Program-made: the position numbers and the translations under genes
The notes under the pieces: model-generated
Told to the model about the DNA's origin: nothing
Database searches by the model: none
The model's input: only the letters and a program-made list of their open reading frames with translations
DNA from: Castor canadensis
Taxonomy: Eukaryota > Chordata > Mammalia > Rodentia > Castoridae
Length of the DNA stretch: 64,000 bases
Assembly: GCF_047511655.1 (NCBI RefSeq)
Contig: NC_133398.1
Coordinates: 54,379,638 to 54,443,637 of the forward strand
Reading direction: 5' to 3'
Part shown: positions 22,418 to 37,400 of the stretch, one piece after another
How the letters are laid out: each line of letters opens with the position of its first letter
Position numbering within the stretch: the stretch's first letter is position 1

Positions 22418-25400
22418 CTGAAAGAGAAACACAAAAAAAAAGGTTACCAAAGATCTGTATTTTTTTCAGTTCAAAAACATACACTAAATATCATTAAAAC
22501 ATTAGAATTTAGCTGCTATTTGTACCCATAATAGTACCCTGCTGTATCTCTTTTCAACTGATCTTGCTGGTTAGTAGGGGCAATTTTACCTTTTCTAATA
22601 AAAATGATAAAAGAGCAGAAGTAAAATGAAAAAAGATAAACGCCTTATTGAACAATTCATGGTTTACTGACCATGTTAATGATGTAATCTGCAATACAAG
22701 CAGCTAAGCCATTTATCTTCAATCAGCTGATCAATAGCAGGTTGCAGTCATCTCTAGGGCATGAAGGCCCACAGTAGTACTGTATGTTCATCACTCATAA
22801 AAGAATGAGAGAGAACTATCAATATGCTTGTCTGTGTGAGACCTGAACACCTTAAGAGCTGCAGGATAAAACTTCAGAGGGAAAAAATGGCAAAAGTATA
22901 CCCATTGATCAAGTTGTTAAAGTTTGTTTGGTATATCAAAGTGTCATACACATGTTTCAAAAACTGCTGAGTTTATGAAATATGAGTACATTTTAAAATT
23001 TCATAATTGATATAACTTTTCTGGTAGTTTTATTGTTCCCTCTGCTTCACCGGTTTGTCAGTAGAATCTGGACTGATACCACATAGTTACAGGCTGTAAG
23101 TAAAGAAGATCTGATATGTTGCCTCAATTACCTCTTCCTAACTCTTTTTGTCCATGTTCCTAGTGATTCAGTCTCACATAAGAGGTCTGTTATAATTAAC
23201 AAGCTCAAGTATTTCTTAGACTTATCCTTTTGATTAACCAGGAAAGACTATTTTTATTTCCCTGAATATATTAATGAGAAAGCTTACCATGCCCAGCCCC
23301 TCCCCTACAGGGAGGCACCATCAGGCTCTATTTTCTGCTACAAAAAAAAAATAATAGCCTCATTGTCAGCATCTAAACAAAGACAACACTATGTCCTCTG
23401 TATGGGCTGCTCAGCTAAGGTGATTATAATTAGATAAATCAATCAGAATGGTTCTTTCCTGAATTCAAACTGGTGAAAAGAGAAAATATTGGCAGTGCAG
23501 TGAAACTACAAGGCAGAACAGGCCAAACAAATAGATCACGTGAACCACTGGGGAGAACTAGAGAGCAGAGAGCTGGTGCCCAGAACTACCTGCTTCTAAA
23601 CAGCTCTCTAGCTTAAGCTCCTTCATACATTCACAATAGTTAGCCTTCTCCTTAAGGCAGTATGAGGTGTGTCTATTTCCCTGAAATACAAGGGCTTCAT
23701 GCATCTCTCTTACTTGAAACTCAAGAAACTCACTGAAGAAAGTATATGAAAGTAGAACATTTTTCTCAGTTCTAAGATACACCTAAATGTAAGATATATA
23801 CATTGACCTAAAAACAGCTTTTCTAAGGGGGACACCCATCACATTTAGCATACACACACTGCAGTGCATTTCAATTTCAGAAATATGAAAAAATAGAAAA
23901 TGTGCATTCAAGAAAAAAAGAATATATTCAATTCTCTCCTGGAAGATAATGACACTATTAAATTCTTGCTTTGACAAATTGCCCTTCTGGGATGCAGAAA
24001 AGAATTACACTTGGTAAAACTGCCAGTTTTATAAATAAGATAATTTAAATCTTTAGGGCATTAATATTAATATTGTTAAATACACAATAAAAATGACAAG
24101 ACAACTGGGTAACTTTCTTTTATTCAAACTATATCACTCAGTACCATATGCATTTCAATCTAAAAGAAAGATAAACAAGATAGGAATAACCTTCCATTCC
24201 TTAGTGGTAGAAACAAGTTTGGGAAACAAAGCAAATTTTAAAATAGTTTCTTTATTTCAGAACCTCTTTCAGTCTTCAAATACACTTTGGGAAACATTCT
24301 GATTGCATAATTTCCTGAATAAGAAAGTCACAGCACTTTCACCAGGCAACAATGTACTGACAGTCATCTTGTTTGCAAATTTATTTTTGTACAAAATATC
24401 CAAATCTTTTTTTATTATCTTGTGATTAAACAATTTTCAGCACATTCTGTATTTGGACATTTTGCTTCCCTTCAAAAAACCTCTCAAAGAGCTTCCTTTT
24501 CAGGAACCCCCAGTGTGGAACAACAGGACCACTGACTACTTAAAGCAATGATTTCCCTTACTCTTTCCCTCTGGTTACCAGTAAAGCTAAAAGCCCTAAA
24601 CTTAAACACACCTGTTTGTCAATCCTGCTTTACTGGGTTGTAAGCTTCTTTAAGCTTTGTATAGAGGTTAACACATTATGGAATTCAAAAAGCAGTGAAT
24701 CCTTTAAGTCAAGACGGTATACAGTATGTGCATAATTGCCCTTGCTGGTTCTTGTATTTTTTCCCAGCAACAACACAGAATAATAATATTATTTGCCCTT
24801 ATATAATTTTTATTTAATTTAAAAAGCTCTCATATATATAAGTTGGTGTGATTTTAAAAAAATTTAATTCAGTTTTCTCTCTTTTTCTTTTCTTTTCTTT
24901 TTTTTGGTGCTGGGAATCAAACCCAGGGCCTCCCACTTGCAAGAGCTCTACCCCTAAGTCCTTTATTTCCCTTTTTAAAAATAAATCAATCCCAACAGCT
25001 TTTTTCTCTAAACTCAGCATTATTCTGATTGCTGTTCATAAACTTATGGTTTACTGGTAACTGCAGATCCAATTCAAAGTAGTCTTTCAAAAATTAGTTC
25101 TTAAAAATACATAAGGCTCAGTCACAATGAATGTAATTTATAATAAAAGTATAATAGAACATGTTTGTAATAGCTGAACTACTCTATAGAACTTGGGAAA
25201 GGAGGGAAAGTAAAAGAGAAAGATGGAGTGTCAACAATATGATAAAACAACATCTGTGAAGATAGATGTTATAACGATTGGTATTGAAAGCTGTTGAAAA
25301 GAGGGGTGGGAGGCAAGAGATAAAGGAGAGTAAAGGAAGGGGTTGAACAGACCAAAGTAAAGTATAATCACAGCAGGGATACATGGAGAAACCTCTTTGA

Positions 25401-28400
25401 ACATTGACATAGAAATTAATAATGAAAGACAAGACTGTAAAACTAGTACAGTGTGTGTGGAGTGGGGTACTTGTGGGAGGGGAGAGGGTGAATGAATGAG
25501 ATTAAGGTGAGGGAATATGGTTGGTGGACTTCATATAACTATTATGAAACAGAACAATGAAACCTCTTGTAATTGCTTGAAGTAGGGCAGGGATGGGCAT
25601 CGGAGGGCTAGAGATAGTGGGGGCCATCTAACCAATGTACAATATAAGCCTATTCTGAATTGTCACAATGAATGCCCCCTGTACAATGAATATATCCTAA
25701 TAAAAATAATGTAGTTTTATAATAAAATAATTATTTCAAAATAAGTTTAGAGGAAAACTCAGAATTATTAAACATTTTATAAGTCAGGGTTATAAAAGAT
25801 CTCATAATGTATTTTTTCAAATAAATATGAATTAACTGTTAAAATGAAAATATTTTGAGTAGATGCCTCTGCTACTTGACAAACAGTTCCTTTTTTTATG
25901 ACAGTTTTAGCTTTAAAAATAGTCTCTCTAAATTTATACTATTTATTTAGCAAACTTTTTAATAAGCTGTAAAAATAAAATTTTATGCTTAGTCTATGGT
26001 GAATTAATAAAATCTCTTCTGAGAATGGTTAAGAATAAGATTTTCAAGTTAACTGACTATTTTGGTCAGTTGAGAGTTACCACTTACCTCACATACAGGT
26101 TACCATTAATTTTTAAATATTATAAATTTTTGTTAACCTGAAGGTTAGATGAAACATAATTTAGTCTTCATTGATTCAAAAAAGCTCTTCACAATCTTAC
26201 AGAATCACAAATTGTTTAGTTAGGACTTAAACTACACTTTGGAAAATACAAATTCACATGGTTTGCTTATTTGATTGTTGTTTTTCTTTTTTGGGGGGTG
26301 GTACTGGGGTTTGAACTCAGGACCTCACACTTGTTAGGCAGGTGCTCTGCCACTTGAACCATTCCACCATCCTTTTTTTGTGTTGGATATTTGTGAGAAA
26401 GGATCTCCTGAACTATTTGCCTGGGCTGGCCCTGAACCAAGATCCTTCTAATCTTTGCCTCCCAAGTAGCTAGGATTACAGGAGTGAGCAACCAGCACCT
26501 GGCTTATTTGTGATATTTTTTAAGGTGTAAATGTTTTAAAAGACCAGGAGACCTGAAACCTCTGTTCCTCTGGAGTCCAGATTAAGTGCAAATTTGTTTC
26601 CTATAGGCTCTTTACAGTTAATTACATTATGCCCATATGCATTCTGGAAGGGGCAAAGCCTCCCCCCAAAGTCCTTTTAGTAGCAAGATTTTAGAGTTGG
26701 ATTTAAGTGGCAACTAGACTGACCAATAGCAAAGAATTCACTTCCACGCAATTAAGTACATCTGAAAAACAAGCCCAACAACTGAGCTGACTTAGTTTTC
26801 AGCTTGGATGGCATGTGCCATAGATTACAAACTCCAGAGAGCCTTCATGATTTCTTTCTTTTGTATAAAAAGGAAAAGCAATCCTCCTGGTCCTGTCAGT
26901 GCAGTTACACAAGCTTCACCTTTCTGGCATCAGGGGGAAAATGGTGAAGATTTCATATTGAGTGACATTTCTTAGTATGGAAATTTACCTGGGACCTCTG
27001 AACAACTAAAAGTTTTCCTTGGTCTGCCTGTAGTCTTAAGACAGGTCTTTCTATTGGTTCTGGCTTTCCCTGTTGCTGAAGGTGATTTCTATTACAGAAG
27101 GATTTTCCCTTGTGTCACACAGATTTTCAGTTTCTCTCATACATAAACATCTACAGATGTTTGCTTTGAGGAACTGGGATACTGCTGTCAAAATCTTAGA
27201 TTTGTCACTCATATTTTAGAAACTGTGGCTGGTGCATCTATATATAAAGGAGAGACATAAATGATATTGCCGATGTTTGAAAGGTGCTTTGGAAAAACAA
27301 CAAAGCCTAATGTCCATAGCCACAAAACACATAGGTAACTGACAACATCAGCACTACGTGGAACATGCTCTTAATAACTTCAAATTGAAAAGTTTTGTGT
27401 TGAAAGAAAAAATTAAGTAAGTATAACATTTAAATCTAAAGAATAAAATTAATGAAACAGTTTAACTGTTTTCATTCTTGTTTTGGGTTTGAAGACTATT
27501 ACTAAAAAGATGTTGCTGTAAGTTACAATTTGACTTTTTTCTAGCTTGAGTATCTTTAAAGTGAAAAAAATTTTATGTGTTATAGCTGCTATTCAATTCT
27601 TCTTCTTTTTGTTTTTTTGGTGGTACTGGGGCTTGAACTCAGGGCTTCATGATTGTTTAGGCAGGTACTCCACCACTTGAGCCATTCTGCTAGCTATAGT
27701 TGCTTTTCAAAAAGGATCTAATTCAGAGAGACTGGATATTCTGTGAGAAAGACCATTGTGATTTGATTATTATAAGATTAAAGGTGCACAATTTCATATA
27801 ATATTTATGAATTTATTTATGCACATATATATATAACACATTTATCTATTATCTCGAAATTAAAAGACTGAGCTTGTTCAAATAATCAAGAATGCTATCA
27901 GAAGGAACAATTCGCTTATAATTTAAATTTAGCACTGAATTTTGAGATAGATTTCTGCCATATATTCTAACAGGCACATCTCTTGGAGTTCTGCTGAAAT
28001 CTGGCAGAGAAGGCTGTGTTTTCTGCTCTCAAACTCTGGTAAAGGCTATAAATTGTTGTCTCTTTAATTTTGAAACTTACTCTAGAAGTTACAAGACAGA
28101 ATTGAAAATAAAGAGTTAAATTTATTTAACTCTTTCTCAAGGAATGTTTCTATAACATTTAAAGCAAATTGACAATCTATCCTATTCATATCCTTACGAG
28201 AAGGTGACCCTTTTAAGATATGTCAGGATTTAGTAAAAGGAACTATTAACAAGTTCTTGATGGCCATGTAAGGTATGAAAGATGGAAGAGAAATGTCTGG
28301 ACATTTAAATTATCTGTAACTTTTGTGAAAATCCAACAGTATGTCTAGGCCTGGGATGAGCCTTCTCATCTGGTTCCTAAGGGATACTGATTCTGTTTTG

Positions 28401-31400
28401 ACAACTTGCCTAACACAGGACTGGCTCTTTGTCACTGGATCCAACTCACACTCTGCTCTCTGCCATTTGAGAATACAAGGAGCAGACCACAGTCCACAGA
28501 GTAGGAAGAGTGCCTACACCAGACACTGGATCTGACAGTGCCTTGATCTTAGACTTCCTAACCTCTAGAACTATGAGAAATAAATGTTTGTTGTTAATAC
28601 CTACTCTATTGTATTTTGTTTTAGCAGCCTGAATTAAGATAACTTTTAATTATAAAAGTAAGAAAAATTAAGTGACTGGGAAAGGTCCAAAAGCAAACTG
28701 AGTATGTCAACATCTTGTTTATTAATGATTTAAATATAATTCACCACCGAATCTTGGTGAACACGTGTACACAAAGAGTTCAACCCACATTTATTATGTG
28801 TTTATTATATGCCAGGCAATGGGAAAGGCATTTTCTGGGGTAACTACTACTGAGTCTGGCAAAAAAAGACGTGCTTTTGCAATAAATAACAAAAATCTAA
28901 TAATTAGATATAGGAAATCACTAGAATATTTAAGTTTGAAATATTTTCCACATATTTCCCCTTGGCCTCAATTATCATTATTCTTTTTAAGGGTAAAAAA
29001 AATACTTTCTCTGGTGACAATACATTTTTGTATGTGTTATGTTATTTATTGTTACAATTCTGTGACTTTTTTATATTTTTAGTTGAAGACATTGAGTTAA
29101 AGGGACTTTAGTTACTTACTTTGAACTAACTGTCTTGCATGCTAGTGTGAGACAGGACAAGAAACCCAGGTCCTTTGACTAGAAGCCATTGAAAGTTTAC
29201 TGCAAAGAAGACAACTTTGGTCCATTTAAGGAGAAACCAGCAAGAGTACAAGGCATTTGAAGCTGAAAACTGACTTGTTCAGCAGTTGCTGAATTTCCCA
29301 TCATTTCACCAGGCAGAGATCATGCTCTGGAGGAAGAGCTGGCTTAGACATTCTATAATGCAGAGACTCTAAGAATAGCGTTTTGATTTCATTACTCTAC
29401 TGTGCTTCCTTTCATAATCTTGTTCTGCTGTCCATAGGTCAGGGCAAAACAATTCTAAATTTACATAAAAAATATTCTTATCCCTTCAATGTTACAAAAC
29501 AGAACGGGGCAAGAGAGACTAGGCTAGGCTTCAAGGTACAAAAATGGGCATGATTTTATTTTATACTGGTCCTTTGGGTAATTCATAATTTGCTCCATTC
29601 AACAAACATTTATTGAGTGCTTAGGTTATATAAAAGTGCTTGTGCTTGTCAGCATGGGAGACAAAAAGGATAGTTTGGGTCCTCAAGTGGCTTAAAAATC
29701 CAAAGTAGGAAACTAACAAGTTGGTGGGGATGGGAGAAATTAGAAACAAAAAGCGCAATTTGCTTTTCTTTTTCAATTGACATATTATAGGTGATAAAAG
29801 ATTGCTGACTGTGCCCTCAAGGAACTTATCTATCAGAAAGCAGAATTTGGCTAGACAAACCTGGATTTTACACTTATAAGGGCCTCCCAATGTTTTGGGT
29901 AAAAAGAAGATAAGGTTATCCTTTGTAAATTTATAAAACAAACCACAGTGTTTAGGAATATTACCTGTGGCCCTATATACACATAAAGCTTAGCATTTTA
30001 ACCACTGTTAAATGTATTGCTCAGGGGCATTAAGTGCACTGTTTTATGCACCATCCCCACCATCTCTCTCCAGAACTGAACTCTGTACCTATTAGACACA
30101 CATTCTCCATTCCCTCCTCCTACCAGACCCTAGCAATCACACCCTACCTTCTGTCTCTATGAATCTTAGTACTCTAGGTACATATCATGTGTGTAAACAT
30201 AGATTATTTGTCCTTTTGTGTTTGGCTTATTTCACTTATCATAATTATGCTAAGTCCTCAAGGTTCATCCATGTGCGGTATATATGGTATATATAAGTGT
30301 AATACTTCCTTCTTTTTTCAGGCTGACAAATCAATTATATAATATATATAATGTGTTGTTTATCCATTCATCTGTCAACAGGCACCTGGATCATTTTTAC
30401 TTTTGGGTACTGTGAATAATGTTGCTATGAACATTGGTATACAACTATCTGTTTGAGTCCCTGTTTTCAGTTCTTTTGGCAATATACTCAGATGTAGACT
30501 TTCTGGATAATATAGTAACTGCATGCTAAATTTCTTGAGAAACTGCCAAAATGTTTTCCATAACACCTGCTCCATTTTACTTTCCAACCAGCAATGCACA
30601 AAGGTTCTAATTTCTCCCATTCCCACCAACTTGTTAGTTTCCTACTTTAGATTTTAAGCTACTTGAGGACCTGAATTATCCCTTTTGTCTACCAGGCTGA
30701 CAAGCACTTTTACATAACATAGGCACTGAATAACTGTTGAATGAACAGCATTGTTAATTCCAAATATGTATAGCAACAAAACTAGCTGTTAGTAAAGAAC
30801 TTCTAAGTAGAAATCTTTTGATATTTGGATAAGATTTAATTCCTGAATACTAGTTATATACTACTTCATTTTTGTAGCACAAGTATATGTATTAGAGAAA
30901 ATAAAACTACACAGAGAAAGCTAACTAAAATGACAGAAAAAAAAAGAAAGTAAGAGTTACAACAATGGGGAGGGGCAAGATGGTGGATTGTTGACATTCC
31001 TATAGCCAAGCGGCGACCAACTACCCCCATAAAGGAAGATCACAGGACCCCCAAAAGGCACCCATGGAGTCCCATAAGCATCGAAAAGTAAAGCCCTCTC
31101 TGAATCCCCAAATACAGAAACAACTAACCACAGAAAGAATGGGAAGAACGACTCACAGCTCAATACTCCCAATCCCCCACCACTTACGTCACCGTGAGGC
31201 TCCAGCTCCATTACTTGGCAGTAAGTCCCACTTCCAGGCACACACAGGAACTCAGAGCTCCATACTCCTCCCTAATATACAACCTGCTACCTTCACCCTG
31301 AAACACCAGGGAAACCAGTGCTCCTGTATAAGCAGGTCCCACGGATCTTGCTGCTTCATGGGTAACAGAAGGCACAAGCCAGCAGGCTTGGATCCCCTGG

Positions 31401-34400
31401 CAGCAGAGCCACAAAACTCAGCTCCCTGAAGTCCCTGTGGGAAATCAGGCCCTGAAACTCCTGCTGTCCACAGGCTTTGTTCTCCTGCACCTGCAGTAGC
31501 TGCCACGGCTTCTGGAAGCCCACACCCCAATCCAAGTAGACTCTAGAGCCTCCACTGCCTTGTGGGCACCAGAAGATTCAAGCCTGTATCTCTCAGGTAC
31601 CCTCAACTTGCTACAGTGCCAGGAGCCTGCCACCACACATCCAAGTGAACCCCAGGCTCCAGGCCTTGCTATTCTGTTGGAACTAGAAGGTTTCCCTCCC
31701 TACAGAGCACAGAGTCCCAGCACTCCCCATTGCCCCTGACACCAAGAGAGCCCTTGCTCCTCCATCAAGAGAGAGAATGCTAGTTTCCTGCTGAGGGGAA
31801 GAAAGCTTGCTATTCTGCAGGTGGCACCACAAGCCCTGTTCCTCCAAGGTACATAAAACCCCAGGGCTTCACACTGTACCTCCCTACAGGAGAGTCACAT
31901 CTCTCCTGTCCACTGAGTGGCAATCTGCTTCTCTGCTGATGCTAAGAGTCCTACCCACACAGTGCACAGAGACCCAGCACTACCCACTGTGACTGCAGGA
32001 GAACCCCCATCAAAGAGTGGGAACTCCAGTCCCCTCACTGAAGGGAGAAAAGAGGTACTCGGCACCACAACAAGAACCCTGAAAAGGGTAACATATCCAG
32101 TATACCCCCTCCCTGAGGAACATTGCTGGGGTTCCAGCAGAAAAAAAATTCAAAACACCAACTACAGGGGCACAAGAGATTAAAACCATAACCAAAAACA
32201 ACTCTAGATGTGTAAATCTCAATGCAGAATGAAACAGCAAGACAGCCACTCCCCATCAAAAGCCAATTCCACCACTAAGGATCCAAACATCTGCTTAGAG
32301 GAAGAGCTATCAAATAATGAATTCCAAAAAATAATAATAAAAATGATTAATGACCTCAAAGAACAAACACAAAAGTTAGTATTTGACCTCAAAGGTGACA
32401 TGAATAAACAAAGAAATGAACTCAAAGAAAATACAAACAGGTGAATGAAATTTAAGACTATCCAGGATATGAAAGAGGAAATCAATAAAGATAAGGAAAC
32501 GCTAAAAAAAAAATCCAAAATACACAACTCAATATCCCAAATAATATCATAATCAAAAGCTTGGTGAACAGAGTGGAACAAGTTGAAAATAGAGTGGAAT
32601 GGAAGACAAAAAGAGAAGAATTAGACCAAACAGCAAAAGATCATGAAAGAATGCTAAGAAAATATGAATGGAACATGAATGATGTCTGGGACACCATGAA
32701 AAGACCAAACCTATGAATCATGTGTGTAGGAGAAGGAGAGGAGATACAAACTAAAGGCATTAACAACTTATTCAATAGAATAATAGCAGAGAAATTCCCT
32801 AACCTCGAGAAAGAAAGAATCATCCAGGTGCAGGAAGCCTACAGAACACCAAACCATCAGGACCAAAGAGAAACACCCCCAGACACATCAAAATCAAAAC
32901 ACTCAGCACACAGAACCAAGAAAGAATACTGAAAGCTGCAAAAGAGAAAAGACAAGTCACATATAAAGGCAAACACATTAGAATAACAGCAGATTTCTCA
33001 ACTCAAACTCTAAATGAAAGAAGGTCATGGAAAGACATAATTCAGGCCCTGAAAGAAAACATCAACCCAGACTAGTCTACCCAGCAAAACTATCCTTCCT
33101 AATTGAAGGAGAAACTAAAACCTTCCACAACAAAGAAAAACTGAAGGAATTTGCCACCACCAAGCCAGCACTACAGAAGATACTTAAAGGAGTTTTACAT
33201 ATAGAAGAAGAAACTAGAGCGGGACAGGCAGACTCAAGAAAGAATAAACCCCTTTGACCAAGCAGACCAGTAAATAAGGAATAGGTAAAACTAAACAACA
33301 GGGAAACAAAAGTGACTGGAAACAACAGGCACTTCTCAATAGTAACGCTGAATGTAAATGGCCTCAATACCTCAATCAAGAGATATAGAATAGCAAATTG
33401 GATTAAAAAATAAGACCCAACCATATGTTGCTTACAAAAGACTCATCTAACTGAAAAAAATAAACACTGGCTTAGAGTCAAAGGCTGGAAAAAAGTTTTC
33501 CAAGCAAATTTTCCAAGCAAAAAGTGTATAAGTAGTACTCTGACAAGGTAGACTTCAGAATAAAATCAATCAGAAGAGACAATGAAGGTCACTTCATATT
33601 AATGAAAGGAACAATTCATCAAGAGGGAATATCAATCCTTAACATATATGTACCAAACACAGGGGCACCCAGCTACACTACAAAAAACTCTTAATGGCCC
33701 TAAGAGCTCAGATAAATGCTAACACAGTGATAGTGGGAGACCTGAATATCCCACTGTCACCAACAGGTAGGTCATCCAGACAAAAGATCAACAAAAAAAC
33801 TTCAGAGCTACCCCATGCATTGGACCAATAGACATGGTTGATATCTACAGAGTACTTCACCCAACAACTACGTAATACATATTCTTTTTTGCAGCTCATG
33901 GAATGTTCTCCAAAATAGATCATATTTTAGGACACAAAGCAAGTCTCAACAAATTCAAAAAAATCAAAATAACCCTCTGCTTCCTATCAGACCACAATGG
34001 AATAAAACTAGATGTCAACAACAAAAGAAACCCCATAAAATATTCAAACATATGGAGACTGAACAACACAGTACTAAAAAAAAAAATTGGGTGACTGAAG
34101 GAATACGGGAAGAAATCAAAAAGTTCCTAGAATCCAATGAAAATTTAAAAAAATGACCTACCAGAGTCTGTGGGACATAGCAAAGGCAGTGCTAAGGGGA
34201 AAGTTTATAGCTATAAGTGCCTACATTAAAAAAACAGAGACCTCTCAAACCATCTAATGATGCACCTTAAGCTCCTAGAAAAACAAGAACAAACCAAACC
34301 CCAAACCAGCAGATGGAGGGAAACAATAATGATTAGGGCCAAGATTAATGAAATCGAAACCAAACAAAGTATACAAAAAATCAATGAAACAAAAAATTGA

Positions 34401-37400
34401 TTCTTTGAAAAGATTAACAAGATCAACAAACCCTTAGCCAACATGACAAAATGGAGGAGGGAGAAGACACAAATTAGTAAAATCAGAGATGAAAAAGGGA
34501 ACATAACCACAAATACCAAAGAAATCCAGAGAATCACTGGCAAGTACTTTGAAAACTTGTATTCAAGAAAACTGGAAAATCTAGATGAAATGGATGAATT
34601 CCTAGATGCATGTAACTAACCAAAATTGAACCAAGATATCAATGATCTAAACAGTGCTATTACATGCAATGAAATTGAAGAAATAATAAACAGTCTCCTT
34701 ATAAAAAAGAGCTCAGGACCTGATGGATTCACAGCCAAATTGTAACAAACCTTTAAAGAAGAACTAACACCAATAATCCCCAAACTTTTCCAGGAAACAG
34801 AAAGGGAAGGGACACTACCAAACTCATTCTATGAAACCAGTATTATATTTATTCTGAAACCCAATAAAGATATAACCAGAAAAGAGGATTATAGACCAGT
34901 ATCTTTATGAATATAGATGCAAAGATCCTCAACAAAATACTGCCAAACAGAATTCAACAACATGTCAAAAAGATCATACACCATGACCAAGTTGATTTCA
35001 TTGCAAGGATACAAGGATGGTTCAACATCAATAAACATAATATAGCACATAAACAGAAGCAAGGACAAAAACCACATGAACCTTTCAATAGATGCAGATA
35101 AAACCTTTGACAAAAATCCAGCACTCTTTCATAACAAAAGCTCTGAATAAGCTATGAAGAGAAGGAATGTTCCTTTACATAATAAAGGCTGTATATGACA
35201 AATCTAGAGCCAACATCATTCAAAGTCAGGAAAAAGACTGGGATGTCCACTTTCTCCACTCCTGTTCAATATAGTTTTGGAATTCCTAGCCAGAGCAATA
35301 AGACAAGAAAAAGAAATAAAAGGGATTCAAATAGGGAAGGAAGAAGTCAGACTATCCCTATTTGCAAATGACATGATCCTATACCTAAGAGACTCCAAAA
35401 ACTACCAAAAATCTATTAGAAATCATAAACTTTCAGCAAAGTAGCAGTACACAAAGTTAGCTTACAGAAACCAGTAACTTTTCTATATACCAACAATGCA
35501 CAAATCAGGGAAACAATCCCATTTACAATAACCCCCAAAACAATAAAGTACCTCAGAATAAATTCAACAAAAGAAACCAAAGATCTTTTTAAATGAAAAC
35601 TATAAACCACTGAAGAGAGAACTCGAAGAAGACATCAGAAGATGAAAAACCTTCCATGGTCATGGATTGACAGAATCAACACTGTGAAAATGGCCATATT
35701 ACCAAAGCAATCTAAATGTTTAATGTCAAAATTCCATGACATTCTGCACAGAAATAAAAAAAGCAATTATCAAATACATATGGAAACACAAAAGACCTCG
35801 AATAGCCAAAGCAATTCTGAGCAAAAAGTTCAATGCTAGAGGCATCACAATACCTGACTTCAAACTATACTACAAGAGCCTTAACAATAAAAAGAGCATG
35901 GTATTGGCACAAAAACAGACAGGAAGACCAATGGGTCTGAATAGAAGATCCAGACATGAACCCATGCATCTGTAGCCAACTGATCTTCAATAGAGAAGCC
36001 CAAAATACATGATGGAGAAAAGACACCCTCTTCAACAAATGCTGCTGGGAAAACTGGATATTCATATGTAGAAGACTGAAACTAGATTCCTGTCTTTCAC
36101 CCTGTACCAAAATCAATTCAAAGTGGATCAAAAACCTTAATATAAGGCCTGGAACTTTGAAACAACTCCAAGAAGCAGTAGGAAATACACTGGAAAATAT
36201 AGGTACAGGGATGACTTCCTAAACAGAACTTAAAAGGCTAAGCATCCAAAAGAAACAATGAACAAATGGGACTGCATCAAACTAAAGAGCTTCTGCACAG
36301 CAAAGGAAACAGTCACCAGTCTCAACAGAGAGCCCACAGAATGGGAGAAAATCTTTGCCAGCTACTCATCTGATAAGGGACTAATATCCAAAATCTACAG
36401 ACACTAAAAAATCTCAGCCCGCAAAGAATCAACACCCAGTGAAGAAAAGGGCACCTGAATTAAATGGAATTCTCAAAGGAAGAGGTGCAAATGACTAGTA
36501 AACATATGAAGAAGTGTGCAACTGTCCTGGTTAGAAAAGAGATCCAAATCAAAACAACACTTAGATTTCATCTCACCCGTTAGAAGAGCCATAATGAAGG
36601 GCAATAACAACAACAAATGCTGGCAAGGATGTGGCAAAACAGGGACCCTTATACACTGCTGGTGGGAATGCAAACTAGTACAACCACTATGGAAAGCAAT
36701 ATGGAGATTCCTTAAAAAATTAGAGTAGAACTACCAATGATTCCACTCCTGGGCATCTACCCAAAGGAACATAAGACAGGCTACAGTAGAGACACCTACA
36801 CACCAATGTTTATTGAAGCGCTATTCACAATAGTCAAGCTCTGGAAACAACCCAGATGCCCTACGACTGATGAATGAAATTGTAGTATGTATACATAATG
36901 GAATATTACTCAGGCACAAGGCATAGTAACATGGGGTTTGAAGGTAAATGGATGTAATTGGAGGACATAACATCAGTCAGAATCAGAAACATAAAAGACA
37001 TGTTTTCTCTCATACATGGAAGACATATACAAAGATAAATATATACACAAAAACAAGCATGATCATATACAAACTCAGTTGTAGAACATGTTTTTAACAG
37101 TGGAACAACTCTATGGAACTTGGGGAAGGAGATAAAGGAAAAGAGAATGATAGAGCATTAGTAATATTGCATTCCATAAGGTGTGAAGGTAGAGGATATA
37201 AGGATGTGTGTTGAAAGCTGTTGAAAAATGGGGGGTGGCAAGTAAAGGGGTAAGGGAAAATATTTGAAGGGATTGAACAGACCAAAATAAAGCACAGTGG
37301 GCATACATTGAGACACCCCTTTGAACATCAACTCAAATATTAATAATGATAACCAGAACTGTGAAATAGGCACAGTGGGGGGGGGGGTTCTGGTGGGAAG

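Noticed and set aside
32219..32581. 120-codon open frame on the minus strand
   Set aside because: It is the antisense shadow of L1 ORF1; its Phe/Ser/Leu-rich composition reflects A-rich L1 sense sequence.
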